Source of the DNA: a virus | Direction: 5' to 3' (one strand) | Length of the DNA: 29,405 nt | Virus record (IMG/VR): IMGVR_UViG_3300023180_000286 | Location: 1 to 29,405 of that record | In this document: piece after piece, positions 4,495 to 16,800 of the stretch | How positions within the stretch are numbered: the stretch's first letter is position 1 | Layout of the letters: every line of letters starts with the position of its first letter | Notes under the pieces: model-generated | Told to the model about the DNA's origin: nothing | The model's database searches: none | The model's input: only the letters and a program-made list of their open reading frames with translations | Position numbers and translations under genes: made by a program

Positions 4495-5158
4495 GAGTTG
4501 TTTAATCACCAACCTTCCATCAGTTGAAGTATGGGTTCGTAAAGAATATCTTACAGATCATCAAAGTGGACACGGTGAATTTGTTAAAGGCGTTTGGGTT
4601 TCGGCAAAGTCGATTCCTGGACGCGCTTTTTATTTTGAAACTTATTTGCCAGAATATGCGGCAATGTATGATAAGTTACCCATAAGCGCGTTTGTCTCGT
4701 CGCCGGAAACACCTAGTCCAGACATGAATCTGCCAAACCTACAATTTTGGAACTGTATGGACTATGGTGTGGTGAGTATTGATAAAAAATTCATCGGTAG
4801 TATGGACTTTGAGTGCTATACACGCGACTTTGGTATTCAAAAAGGCACTTATATATGCACAATTGACAATTATCACCGTGACCCAGACATGGTTGACTGG
4901 GCAACGAGTGAAAATCCTGCCGAACACAAATCTCATAATCTGATTGAACTTGAAAATGGTCAATATGCACTGTACCCGAACAATAGATTACGTATTTTTG
5001 ACAATAGTTTGACACCTGTCGAACCAAAAATACCAGATTTTAAAGTTTCGACTCAATATTATCAAGTTGAGAATGGTTATGATCGTCTTGGAATGGGGCG
5101 CGAGGACGAATATCACTGGAAAACTGCCAAAGAGCGTGAAGAAGAGGAAAATAAATAA
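4493..5158 (+). CDS. 221-residue protein of unknown function
   Basis: It starts MSCLITNLPSVEVWVRKEYL and is beta-rich and aromatic-rich, with segments GVWVSAKSIPGRAFYFETYL (about 36-55) and NLQFWNCMDYGVV, then a Lys/Glu-rich tail (KTAKEREEEENK). There is no signal peptide or membrane helix. It has five Cys, including CYTRDF and YICTI. Between the glycosyltransferase group and the baseplate genes it could be a morphogenesis or minor structural protein, but no motif shows that; I recall similar proteins only as conserved cyanophage hypotheticals. No Shine-Dalgarno is present and the start lies in a hairpin stem. Confidence 0.82.
   Translation: MSCLITNLPSVEVWVRKEYLTDHQSGHGEFVKGVWVSAKSIPGRAFYFETYLPEYAAMYDKLPISAFVSSPETPSPDMNLPNLQFWNCMDYGVVSIDKKFIGSMDFECYTRDFGIQKGTYICTIDNYHRDPDMVDWATSENPAEHKSHNLIELENGQYALYPNNRLRIFDNSLTPVEPKIPDFKVSTQYYQVENGYDRLGMGREDEYHWKTAKEREEEENK
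5150..5157 (+). promoter_or_regulatory. Possible late promoter motif AATAAATA
   Basis: It differs from the TATAAATA late motif only at the first base and lies 57 bases before the ATG at 5215, but it overlaps the Lys/Glu-rich 3' end and stop of the preceding gene, where such A-rich runs arise easily. Weaker than the three intergenic late motifs. Confidence 0.35.
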
Positions 5159-5188
5159 GGATAAGGGATAGCAACCCCTCTAAAAGTT

Positions 5189-5209
5189 CTGTTTTTAACG
5201 AAACAGGAG
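5189..5209 (+). promoter_or_regulatory. Shine-Dalgarno with a hairpin over its edge
   Basis: AGGAG at 5205-5209, 5 bases before the ATG at 5215, is one of the few clear ribosome binding sites in the window. CTGTTT (5189-5194) pairs with AAACAG (5201-5206) over 6 bp and would cover the first two bases of the site, so partial masking is possible. Confidence 0.5.
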
Positions 5210-5214
5210 CTAAA

Positions 5215-5475
5215 ATGGGAAAATCGTCTGTAGATAGGAACAAAGATTATATGAAAGAAATGTGGGGAACTACTCATCTTGCCTCTGATTATGGTTCAAT
5301 GAAGCAAATTGATGTTTATAAGGAAAAACATGAGTTTTTACAGGAAATAATGGATTATGAACAGTCACATGACTTAAAAAAACAAACAAAATTGCATGAA
5401 AAAATTCGCAATGATGAAGATTATGATGATTGGGAGTATGGAACAGAGCCAAGTTATGGAAATCCTTGGAAGTAA
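5215..5475 (+). CDS. 86-residue charged helical protein, function unknown
   Basis: It starts MGKSSVDRNKDYMKEMWGTT and is highly charged, with a long helical middle (VYKEKHEFLQEIMDYEQSHDLKK, about residues 40-62). The acidic aromatic end includes DDWEYGTEPSYGNPWK. There is a good Shine-Dalgarno (AGGAG). It is the last gene before the late promoter of gp25, so it probably belongs to the transcript coming from the glycosyltransferase side. No family recognised. Confidence 0.78.
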   Translation: MGKSSVDRNKDYMKEMWGTTHLASDYGSMKQIDVYKEKHEFLQEIMDYEQSHDLKKQTKLHEKIRNDEDYDDWEYGTEPSYGNPWK

Positions 5476-5476
5476 A

Positions 5477-5484
5477 TATAAATA
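5477..5484 (+). promoter_or_regulatory. T4-type late promoter for gp25
   Basis: TATAAATA immediately after the preceding stop and 22 bases before the gp25 ATG. The exact octamer of T4 late promoters, read by sigma gp55 with gp33 and the sliding clamp in T4, here in a 31-base intergenic gap. The leader would be only about 10-15 bases. Confidence 0.8.
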
Positions 5485-5506
5485 AAATCAAGAAAACTCT
5501 AGTCTA

Positions 5507-5908
5507 ATGGCAGAACAAAGGGTATCGAGATCATTTAAAGACATTAATTTATCCTTTGTTCCTCATCCAGTAACAAAGGATCTACAAATACTGAAAAATG
5601 AGAATGCGATTCGTAGATCTGTAAGAAATATTGTAGAGACTATCCCTACAGAAAGATTCTTTAATTCATTGTTAGGATCTGATGTGCGAGGTAGTCTATT
5701 TGAATTTGTAGATTTTGGTACTGCATCAACAATTCAAGAACAAGTTGTAACTGCTATACAAAATTTTGAACCAAGAGTTGATAATGTTTTTGTTCAGGTT
5801 TATCCAGAACCAGATCAAAATGCTTTTGAAATTGTAGTATTTTTTGACATTATTGGGCAGGAGTTTCCGACACAAGAATATACATTCCTCTTAGAGGCAA
5901 CAAGATAA
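5507..5908 (+). CDS. 25: gp25-like baseplate wedge subunit
   Basis: 133 residues, against 132 for T4 gp25. It shows the gp25/GPW family pattern: a helical N-terminal part (NAIRRSVRNIVETIPTERFF, 33-52), the GSDVRGSLFEFVD segment (58-70) and the hallmark FEPRV at 87-91, followed by beta strands ending LLEATR. gp25 is a core baseplate wedge protein near the inner tube-sheath junction in contractile tails, and its EPR motif is widely conserved. It is the first gene after a late promoter and lies 3 bases before gp6. No Shine-Dalgarno. Arginine codons switch here: six of nine are AGA. Confidence 0.95.
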   Translation: MAEQRVSRSFKDINLSFVPHPVTKDLQILKNENAIRRSVRNIVETIPTERFFNSLLGSDVRGSLFEFVDFGTASTIQEQVVTAIQNFEPRVDNVFVQVYPEPDQNAFEIVVFFDIIGQEFPTQEYTFLLEATR

Positions 5909-5911
5909 AAA

Positions 5912-7807
5912 ATGCCTTTTACTAAATTTACCAATCTAGACTTTGACCAGATAAGAGATTCAATCAAGGACTATCTACGTGCCAATTCTACGTTTACGGA
6001 CTTTGATTTTGAAGGATCGAACTTTTCTGTATTGATTGATACCCTCGCATATAACACTTATATTACTGCATTTAATAGTAATATGATTGTGAACGAATCT
6101 TTCTTGGATTCTGCAACATTGCGCGAGAATGTAGTATCTCTGGCAAGAAATATTGGATATGTTCCTAGATCTAGAACGGCATCAAAGGCATCTATAACCT
6201 TCTCTATTGAGAATATAACAGGAACCCTTACTGCCACTCTTAAAAGAGGATTAGTTTGTGTTGGAGAGGCAAATGACGCCACATATACATTCTGTATTCC
6301 AGAGGATGTAACCGCAAATGTTATTGATGGAACAGCGACATTTGAAAATCTGGAAGTCTATCAGGGAACATATCTAACGAAAAAATTCTTATATGATGGA
6401 TCTTTAGATCAAAGATTTATTCTAAACAATTCTTATATCGATACATCAACTCTTTCTGTTTATGTTTCAGAAACAGAAAGCGAATTGGGATTAGAATATA
6501 AACTTGTAGATAATATACTCAACGTTGACGCAAATACAAGAATATATTTACTTCAAGAAATTCAAGATGAAAAATATGAACTTATTTTTGGTGATGGAAT
6601 AATAGGCAAAAAACTTGGAGAAAATGACGATGGAATCTATGTAACGGCAAATTACATCATAACTGATGGAATACAAGGAAACGGAGCCAGAGTATTTTCT
6701 TTTGCTGGAAGTGTTATAAAATCTGATGGAACTATATTGGAAACTGGTAATGTTTCTATAACCACCAATAATCCTTCTTCAAATGGATCTGACATAGAAT
6801 CTATTAATTCAATTAAATATTATTCTCCAAGGATTTACTCCGCACAGAATAGGGCAGTAACATCAAGAGATTATGAGGCAATAATTAAACAAATTTATCC
6901 AAATGCAGAATCTGTTGCAGTTGTTGGGGGAGAAGAACTTGATCCTCCAGAATATGGAACTGTTGTTCTAAGCGTTAAACCAAAAAATGGTACATATGTT
7001 TCAGATTTTGACAAATCAAGAATTCTTGGTGATTTAAAACAATACACAATATCTGGTATAAATCAAAAGATTATAGATCTTAAGATATTATATGTGGAAA
7101 TAGATTCTGCTGTGTATTATAATAATTCTCAAGTTTCCAATTCTAATACTCTTAAAACAAGTGTTATTGATTCTTTAACAAAATATTCTGAATCTGTAGA
7201 TCTCAATAAGTTTGGTGGGAGATTCAAGTATAGTAAAGTACTTCAAACTATTGATAACACTGATGCTGCGATTACATCAAATATTACAAAAGTTAAAATT
7301 AGAAGAGATTTAAAAGTAGCATTAAATCAATCTGCACAATATGAACTATGTTTTGGAAATAGATTTCATGTAAATCCTAAAGGTTATAATATTAAATCCA
7401 CAGGATTCCGTATTTCTGGAGAAGCAGATACGGTATATCTTACTGATGTACCAAATGAAGATCTCAAAACTGGAAATATAGCAGTTGTAAAAACTTTGAG
7501 TGATGGAACTATACGTGTTATATCAAAATCTTTTGGGACAGTTGATTATATTAAAGGGGAAATTAAATTAGGATCTTCCGTTATAGTATCTACTGTAAAG
7601 GAAAATGGTATTATTGAAATTCAAGCATACCCAGAATCTAATGATGTAATTGGATTAAAAGATTTATATTTGGTGTTTGATATTTCAAAAAGTCAAATAA
7701 ATATGCTGAGAGACGTAATCGCTTCTGGCGATGAAATAACTGGAAATCTCTTTACAAGAGAATACTATACATCAAGTTACTCAAACGGGAATCTAACAAG
7801 AAACTAA
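5912..7807 (+). CDS. 6: gp6-like baseplate wedge protein (J-like)
   Basis: 631 residues, close to T4 gp6 (660). The N-terminus (MPFTKFTNLDFDQIRDSIKD) and the segment DTLAYNTYITAFNSNMIVNE (about 48-67) are typical of gp6/baseplate J-like wedge proteins. The hallmark YSAQNRAVTSRDYEAII followed by PNAESVAVVGGEELDPPEYG lies around residues 308-350. gp6 dimers form the ring that joins the wedges around the hub. It starts 3 bases after gp25 and ends 1 base before the giant gp7-type gene, so all three are surely one transcript. Length and domain order look normal, unlike the downstream neighbours. Confidence 0.95.
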   Translation: MPFTKFTNLDFDQIRDSIKDYLRANSTFTDFDFEGSNFSVLIDTLAYNTYITAFNSNMIVNESFLDSATLRENVVSLARNIGYVPRSRTASKASITFSIENITGTLTATLKRGLVCVGEANDATYTFCIPEDVTANVIDGTATFENLEVYQGTYLTKKFLYDGSLDQRFILNNSYIDTSTLSVYVSETESELGLEYKLVDNILNVDANTRIYLLQEIQDEKYELIFGDGIIGKKLGENDDGIYVTANYIITDGIQGNGARVFSFAGSVIKSDGTILETGNVSITTNNPSSNGSDIESINSIKYYSPRIYSAQNRAVTSRDYEAIIKQIYPNAESVAVVGGEELDPPEYGTVVLSVKPKNGTYVSDFDKSRILGDLKQYTISGINQKIIDLKILYVEIDSAVYYNNSQVSNSNTLKTSVIDSLTKYSESVDLNKFGGRFKYSKVLQTIDNTDAAITSNITKVKIRRDLKVALNQSAQYELCFGNRFHVNPKGYNIKSTGFRISGEADTVYLTDVPNEDLKTGNIAVVKTLSDGTIRVISKSFGTVDYIKGEIKLGSSVIVSTVKENGIIEIQAYPESNDVIGLKDLYLVFDISKSQINMLRDVIASGDEITGNLFTREYYTSSYSNGNLTRN

Positions 7808-7808
7808 T

Positions 7809-10800
7809 ATGATACAGACTGGATTTGAATCTAGAGTTAAGGTTCAGCAAATTATTGAGAGCCAACTTCCAAGTTTTATTTTGGATGAAAGTCCAAATGC
7901 GTCAGAGTTTTTAAAGCAATATTACATATCACAAGAATATCAAGGTGGTCCAATTGATATTGCAGAAAATTTAGATCAATATTTGAAATTAGATAATTTA
8001 ACGCCTGAAGTAATTGTTGGGTCAACATCTTTATCTGCAAATATAACAGATTCTGATACTGATATTACGGTAGATAGTACAAAAGGATTTCCAGATCAAT
8101 ATGGTCTATTTAAAATAGACAATGAAATTATTACGTATACTGGAAAAACAGCAACTACATTTACCGGATGTATTCGTGGATTTAGTGGAATTACTGCATA
8201 TCATCAAAATCTAGATCAAGAAGAATTAGTATTTACGAAAAGCAATAAATTAAACCACACTTCTGGTTCAAAAGTAGAAAACTTAAGTTCTTTATTTTTA
8301 AAAGAATTCTATGAAAAAATAAAGTATACTATTGTAAATCAGTTACAAAAAACAGATTTTACTTCTGGATTGAATGTGGGAACATTTCTAAAAGAAGCAA
8401 AATCTTTTTACACAGCAAAAGGAACGGATGAATCATTTAGAATTTTATTTAAAGTTCTGTACAATGAAGATCCAAAAGTTATAAATTTAGAAAAATATTT
8501 AATTAAACCTTCTTATGCAGATTATGTAAGGAGAGAAATTGCAATAACGGAAGTTATTACAGAAAATGCCGATATTGGGCGATTGGTAGGACAAACTATC
8601 AGAAAAACTACAGATGATCAAACCAGTGCATCAGTTTCTTCTGTAGAACCTTTTACTAGAAATAATGATTCTTACTATAAAATTTCGTTGTTTGTTGGAT
8701 ATGACGAACCAAGAGCAGTAGAAGGAAATTTTGTAATTACACCGAATACAAAAACAACTTTATCAGCACCTGCAGGTTCAAATGTAATAACTGTAGATTC
8801 TACAATAGGATTTGCAGAATCTGGCACTATAATATCCGAAGGAAATATAATTACCTATACTGAAAAAAGTATAAATCAATTTTTTGGATGTTCTGGTGTA
8901 GTTAGTGATATTCAAAAAAATGTATTAGTTAGATCTGACGAAACTTATTATGGATATGAAAATGGCGACTTAACAAAAAAAGTAGAATTTAGGATTCTTG
9001 GAGTCTTATCGGATTTTGTTGATGAGACCGTAAAAGTGGCGGAAGGGGATGAAATAGGAATTGCATATCTTGGTGATAACGTTGGCAACCCACAAGAAAA
9101 TAAAACTTATAAGCAAATATTTGCTAATTCTTGGATCTATAATACAGCAGCAAAATATAGTGTAAATTCTTTAGAATCAAATTATCAACTTGCTAGTAAT
9201 GTAGACAAATCAAGTCTTAAAGTTGGTGACAGAGTAGAATTGATAGAAAGAGACACTGAAACCATCACAGAATCTTTCAATAGTCCTTATGTTGATGAAA
9301 TATTAGATGTTGATGTTGTTGGAGTTGCAGGATCTTTTGCAACAAATTCTTCAAAAAAATATGACCTTAGAAGAATTATCAACACTGCTCAAAGCACTGG
9401 AGTGTCATTAGAATATAATTCTAATATAACTTCAGATATCTTAAATTTATATACAGATAAGAATGATTATGCTTATGTGGCATCCAATTCTTTACCATCT
9501 TCGGAGATATTTGGAGGAGTTAATAATTACAGATATAATATAACAAAACAAACAAACGGATTTACAATTAACTCCGAAGATAATCTTTTTGATTTTGATA
9601 CAGATTCTCTTTATGCAACTATTGGTAATAGTATAAATGTTCCTTTCATAACAGGCGATGCTGTTTATTATAGTCCTTCAGATGCACCATTAGTTGGTTT
9701 AGAAACAGGACTATATTATGTTCAGGTTTTAAATGATCCTAAAAAAATAAGATTATATTTAACTAATGAAATAATAGGTGGTCCAGATTATTTAAAATTT
9801 AGTGCTCCTGAACCAGATTTTGGTTCACATTTATTTGTATTATATTCACAAAAATCAAATGAGATTGGTGTTCAAAAAATATTCAAAAAGTTTCCATTAA
9901 ATACGCAAATAAAGGGTTCTGGAGAATCAACAATTCCAGGAACAACAAGTGGAATGTTAATTAATGGTGTAGAAATTTCCAATTATAAGTCTTTGGATAA
10001 AATTTATTATGGTCCTCTAGAATCTATTGATGTATTGAATGGTGGTTCAAATTATGACGTAATTAATCCACCATTTGTCAGTATTTCTACAAGTTTAACA
10101 AATGCGCTTGCTCAACCAGTTCTGAGTGGAAAAATTGATTCTGTTTTTGTAGATGCACAGGAATATAATATTGATAAGATACTTTCTGTGGATATTTCTG
10201 GTGGAAATGGTAGTGGTGCAGTTTTAGAACCGGTTTTAGTTAAGAGATATAGGGACGTTTCTTTTGATGGACGTTTGAACACAAATTCAGGAGGAATAGG
10301 AACTGCAACTGGAACTATTACATTTTTATCAGATCATAATTTCCAAAATGGTCAAGAAGTGATATACAATTCGAATGGAAATTCGAGTTTGGTAATTGGT
10401 TCTGGGACAACAACACTTTTAGATAGGACTTCATATTTTGTTAGAGTTGAAAATAATACTACAATTTCATTATTTGAATCTCTTTCAGATTATAACTCTG
10501 GATCCAATAAAATAGGATTTTCTACAGGAACTGAAGGAACTCATAAGTTCCAGACAATTACTTTTGAAAATACAATTTCTGATATAAAAGTTATAGATGG
10601 TGGATCTGGATATACTAATAGAAAATTAATTGTTTCTCAATCCGGAATTTCTACTGTAAATGATAGTATCAATTTTGTTAATCACGGATTCAAAACTGGA
10701 GAATTAATTACTTATAATTTTGAAACCGCAGGATTATCCGGACTTTCAACAAGTAATCAATACTTTGTGATTAAAGTTAATGACGATTCATTTAGAATTT

Positions 10801-13800
10801 GTGATGCGGGAATTGGTGGGACAATAACAACCAATTTTGATCGAGAGAAGTATATCAAACTCTCTAACACTGGTTCTGGATATCAGTATTTTAGTTATCC
10901 AGATATTGTAGTTTCCATTAAATATAATCCTGTAGGTTTTTCAACAACTACACAAGTATATCAAAACATTTTAGCAACACCAAAAGTAAAAGGTAGCATT
11001 ACAGATTTATATCTGTATGAGAAAGGAACTGGTTATGGATCTTCAATTATCAATTTTGAAAAGAATCCAACGATAGAACTGAAAATTGGTAAAAATGCCT
11101 CATTAACTCCACAAATATTAAATGGTATGATTGATTCTGTCGTTGTGCAGAGTGGAGGTGTTGAATATTATTCGATACCAGATTTAATTGTAACTGATCC
11201 TTCTGGTGCAGGATCTGGTGCTAATTTAAGAGCTGTAGTAACCAATGGTAGTATTACAGATGTTAAAGTTGTAAACACTGGAATTGGATATTCTACTTCA
11301 TCTTATATTACCGTAAAACCATCAGGATCTGGAGCATTTTTTAGACCTAAAATTAGATCTTTGACAATAAACAATACAAGTAGATTTGGAAGTGAATTAT
11401 TAATAGAATCAACCAATAAGTTAAAATATACTGTTTCTGGTTACTTTGAATCATTGAGAAATTCTCTTGGTGAAAGTGATGCAAATTCTATAGAACCAAA
11501 ACTTTCTGGAATTATTGGATGGGCATATGATGGAAATCCAATATATGGACCATTTGGTTATTCTGATCCAGACGATGAAAATTCTATAATATCTTTGATG
11601 TCTTCTGGATATACTTCAAATGTTTCAAATATTGAAGATAGACCAAGTGTATTTGCTGAAGGATTTTTTGTAGAAGACTATAAGTTTACAAATAGCGGCA
11701 CTCTTGACGATAAAAATGGTAGATTTGCAAAGACAAGAGAGTTTCCAAATGGAATATATGCCTATGTAGCGACTGTAAATTCTGCAGGAGTTCCAGTATT
11801 CCCATATTTTATAGGAAATGATTATCAATCAAAAATTTTAGATGAAAATATCGATTTAAATCAATCATTTGATTTCCAATCTTCTAATCTTTTAAGAAAT
11901 ACTTTCCCATATAAAGTTTCTGATGTAGGTGCTGGTTATGATTACTTTACTGAAATTGATGATATATCAAAACAGAGAATTGTCGTAGAGTCTGTATATG
12001 CTGGATCAGTAGATGGTTTTGAAATAATAAGTGCTGGATCTGGATATTCTGTAGGAGATAAATTAAACTATTCAGACACTAATACTGGTGGTGGAGGATT
12101 AGATGTACAAGTTTCTTCCATCAAAGGAAAACAAATTTTTGATATAAAAACAGATACGGTTTCATATAATGATTCCATATTAGTTTGGAATTATAATCAA
12201 GGTGTTGACATATTTACATCTTCAGATCATATATTGGATACTAATAATTATGTCACTATTTCTGGTCTGTCCACAAATTTATCCGAACTGAATGGTATTC
12301 ATAAGATCACTGTATCAAAAAATACTACAAAAATAATATCTGATATAGAAAGTGCTACTTCTATTGGTGGAACAGAAATTTACGTTTCGACCATTCCAGA
12401 GAAATTATATTCTGGAGATAATATTGGCATCGGAACAGAAACATTAAAAGTATTGAACATTTTTAGAAATAAAAATGTATTGAGAGTAGAAAGAGGTGTA
12501 ACAGGAACATCTCATGCTGTTGGAACTGCGGTTACATACAAATCAAATAGATTTACAATACCACAAAATGTTAATTACTTTGAATCAGAACGGAATCACA
12601 AAATCTATTTCAATCCATATGAATCTGTAGGATTTGGCACTATTGCTGGAATATCAACCAGTTCTACTTTCTCATTTGGTCCATCTTTAGAAACTAGAAG
12701 TATTCCATCAAAATCAATTTATATTGAAAACCATCCATTTAAGACAAATCAACAAATTGTTTACACTCTTACAGGAAACAATGTTGCAGTATCTACGGAT
12801 GGTATTAATCTAATACCTGGAGGTTTACCATCAAGTCTTTTTGTTATAAACAAAGGAAGAGACTTAATTGGATTAAAAACTACCATAGACTCTTCAGAAC
12901 TATTCTTTCATGAAAATTTAAATGTTGATGATGATCGGTACTTGTTTGAAACTTCCGTCAATCAAATAACTGCTAATGTTTCTAGAATAAAATCAACAGT
13001 ATCTGTTTCCACCTTCCACAATCTTTCTGTTGGAGATTCTGTATCTATTACTGCTATTCCAAATCTTACTATAGGAATTGGAACAACAACATTTATTAAA
13101 GTTTCTAGAGATACTCTAACTGAAAAAATTCTTATTGATCCTATTGGTTTTAGTTCCGCTGGAGTAAGCACATCAAATAATTCTATAACCATATTAAATC
13201 ATGGATTAGTAACTGGCGATAAGATTAACTATTCTGCCGAAGTTATTCCTGAAGGTCTTTATAATGGAGAGTTTTATGTTTATAAGTTGAACGAGGATAC
13301 CATCAAACTCTGTGAGACTTACATTGATTCTGTAAATAATCCTCCAACGGTAATAGGTATTGGAAGTACTGGTGGAGTAGATCAAACACTATCTAAAATA
13401 AATCCTCAACTTAAAATTACAAAAAATAATAATGTAGTATTCAATTTGACAGATTCTTCTGTTTCTGGATATAACTTAAAAATTTATTATGATAGTGAAT
13501 TTAAAAATGAGTTTGTATCCAGTGGATCCACGGATGTTTTTACTGTTGAGACAGTTGGAACCGCATTAACATTTACATATCTTCCTAATCAAAATATCCC
13601 CGATAAATTATATTACTCTTTAGAAAAATCTGGAAGTATATCTACGTCGGATAAAGAAGTAAAAAATTATTCTGAAATATCTTTCAGTGACAGTGACTAT
13701 AATGGATCTTATAATATTATATCAGTTGGTAATACAACATTCGATTTTGTCTTGAAAGAGAATCCAGAAAGACTTTCATATAGTCTTGACGAATGTGATA

Positions 13801-16800
13801 CTCTGGAGTATACGACCAATTCGAAAACTGCTAATGGACCTATACACAAGCTTAAAGTTCTTTCTGGTGGAGTTGGATATAAAAAATTACCAGCACTTTT
13901 GAGCGTTGATTCCGTTAACGGACAAAATGCTGTTGTTATACCGAAATCAAGTGTTATTGGTTCTTTGAAAGATATAAAAATTATAAATGATCAATTTGAA
14001 TATCCATCAGATCCAACATTAAAACCAGTCCCAAGAATTTCACCATCTATAATTGTTAAAGATGCCAATACAATATCTTCTGTTGATGTTACCTACGGTG
14101 GAAACGGTTATTTCTCTTCTCCAGACGTAATTGTCGTAAATGAAAGTACTGGAAAAATAATAGACGCTGGACTTTTGACAGCAGAATTGTCTGGCAGTTC
14201 AATTCAATTCATAAATGTAGAATCTGAACCAAAAGGAATACCAGATGAATCTGTAAAAATAGTTACTATCAATAATAGTAATGGAATTACTGTTCAAACT
14301 GTTCAATCATCTTCTAGTGGAATATTTACTTGTTCTATAACAAAACCATCAACAGAATATCAATTTAATGCTGGCGATAAGGTTTTTGTTGAAGGAATAC
14401 AAAGATTTGATCAAATTGGATCTGGATTTAACTCCGAAGATTATGGATATAAACTTTTTGACGTACAAGATTACACCACATCTTCTCCATATGATTTAGT
14501 AACAATTAATGTAAGTGGACTGACTACAAATACTGGAATTGCAAAAACTGTTCAAGAAGGATCTGGAACTTTAATTAATGGTGCAGATTATCCAATTTTC
14601 AATGTCAATGCAAAAAAATCATCTTTCCTCCAAGACGAAAGACTGTTAAGTTTTACAGGAAATGATCTTGATTTATTGCTCAAAGATTTTGATGGTTTCT
14701 ATTTGAAAGTGGAGGGTAATTATGATTTACAAGTTGGAGAAATTGTTAAAGGTGGAGATAGTGGATCTTTAGCGACAATAGATTCTATCCAAAGATCTGA
14801 AACCGTATGTGACGTTAGTTATTCCACTTTGAGAAACGTTGGTTGGAATGATAATGTAGGAGAATTGAATTTAGATTCTCAAGTAACTCCAGATAATGAT
14901 TATTACCAAACTTTATCTTATACTATAAAGAGTAGTAAAGAGTATGCCGAATTAGAATCACCAGTTTTTAGTATTCTTCATACTGCCGGACTTAAAAATT
15001 TCGCTGATACTGTAGTTCAAAAAACTGCTCCAAAAATTGGAATAGGGTCTGATGACAATACAATTTATTTGTACGATTTGATTGATGAAAAGAGAGTAGA
15101 TACTATTTACAATTTTGATTTTGCTAGAGATTACAATGTACTGGATGGATCTTCAAAACTTATTCAACTTCAGAATAAGAGACTTGTAGATTATTTCTTC
15201 TTTGATTCAACTGCAACAAGAGTATTGACAGTAGATGATTTCACTGACCAATTCTCTTATTTTGAAGACGAACCAAATCCGTTTGTCAATATTCAAAAAT
15301 TAAATGATGAAACTGATTATTATAATTATTTGATTAGAGTTACTGATAGAAACAATACAGAAATTCAATTTACGGAAATTGTAATATTGAATGATGGTAC
15401 AAATGATTTCTTTATGCAAAAGGGTGAAGTATTCAATTCCGAATCGTCATATGGAACATATGACATTTATACAGATGATTTTGAAGATTCTTACTTCAGA
15501 TTTATCCCAAATGATCCTTTTGATACTGATTATGAACTTAAGATTATTACAAATACATTTACATCTTCTTCTGCAGGTGTTGGAACAACTTCTTTAGGAT
15601 TTATTGATTTAATATCTTCTATTGGAATTGCAACTCCAGGAATTACAACGTCACTATCCAATTTGGACGCTAATAGTATTGGATCTCTATATGCTAATGT
15701 TCAAGTTATAGATGATACAAGTGGTGATATGAATTTTGTTGAATTGTATGTTACTCACGATGGAACAAATACTTTCATGTCAGAATACTATGGAGATTCC
15801 GAGTTTGAAACTTCTAGTTATTCTGGAAACTTTATCGGAACATTTAATTCCGATATTTCTGGAGGTATTTTATCCTTAAGTTTTACAAATACTGGTTTAA
15901 GTAAGAATACTGTAAAAGCAAAATTAGTTGGATTTGGTTCAACAACTATAGTTGGTGTTGGGCAAACTTATAGATTTAAGAGTGGGGATCAGTTTGATGG
16001 TTCTGAAAGAAGTGTAATTTACCAATCAAATTATGCTGAAGGAGTAGGAAGTGCAACTTTAGTATCAGTTGATAAGTTAAAGTTTAATGCAATAAAATCT
16101 TTAGTTGAAGTTAGTATCGGATCTACTAAAGCTGTTCATAACGTTATGATGATTCAGGATACTAATGATGCATATGTCCAACAAGCTGCATTATTATCTG
16201 TCAATGGAACTTCTGTATTCGATGATGCTATTGGTATAGGAACTTTTGGGGTAGATAATTCTGGATCCACTTTTGATCTTACATTTACTTCGGATCCAGA
16301 ATATGCAGCATATAATTTAGAGATAACATCTTTCAGTCAATGTTTCTACGAAGAAATAGACATAATCAATGATCCACTCCCCTTGGAATATGGTGATGTT
16401 AGTGAAGCATCTGTAGATTTGGAATTCTATAATTCCATCAATGGCGATAGGATCAATAGAACTAATTTTGAACTTTTGTCAAATAAAGTTAGAATCTTTA
16501 AGAAAGTGTTTAATCCACAAAATTCCAGTATTTTGAATCCTGGCACTGGAACATTCAATATAAAAAACCACTTCTTTAGAAATAACGAAGAATTAGTATA
16601 TACACCAAAATCATCTGTTGTTGGTCTAGCAACAACTGCAATGACATATGATGATGGATCTATAACCAATCTTCTACCTTCAAAAGTCTTTGCAATTGTC
16701 ACAAATGAAGATTCTTTCCAAATTTCTACATCTAAAGGTGGATCTGCAATAACATTTACAGATCTTGGTGGAGGAAATATTCACCAGTTTGAAATGCTTA

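Noticed and set aside
16427-16702. Minus-strand open frames within the giant genes (for example here and at 12962-13192)
   Set aside because: They oppose a long, repeat-structured coding frame, have no ribosome binding site and encode low-complexity hydrophobic sequence; AT-rich codon use on the plus strand produces such frames.
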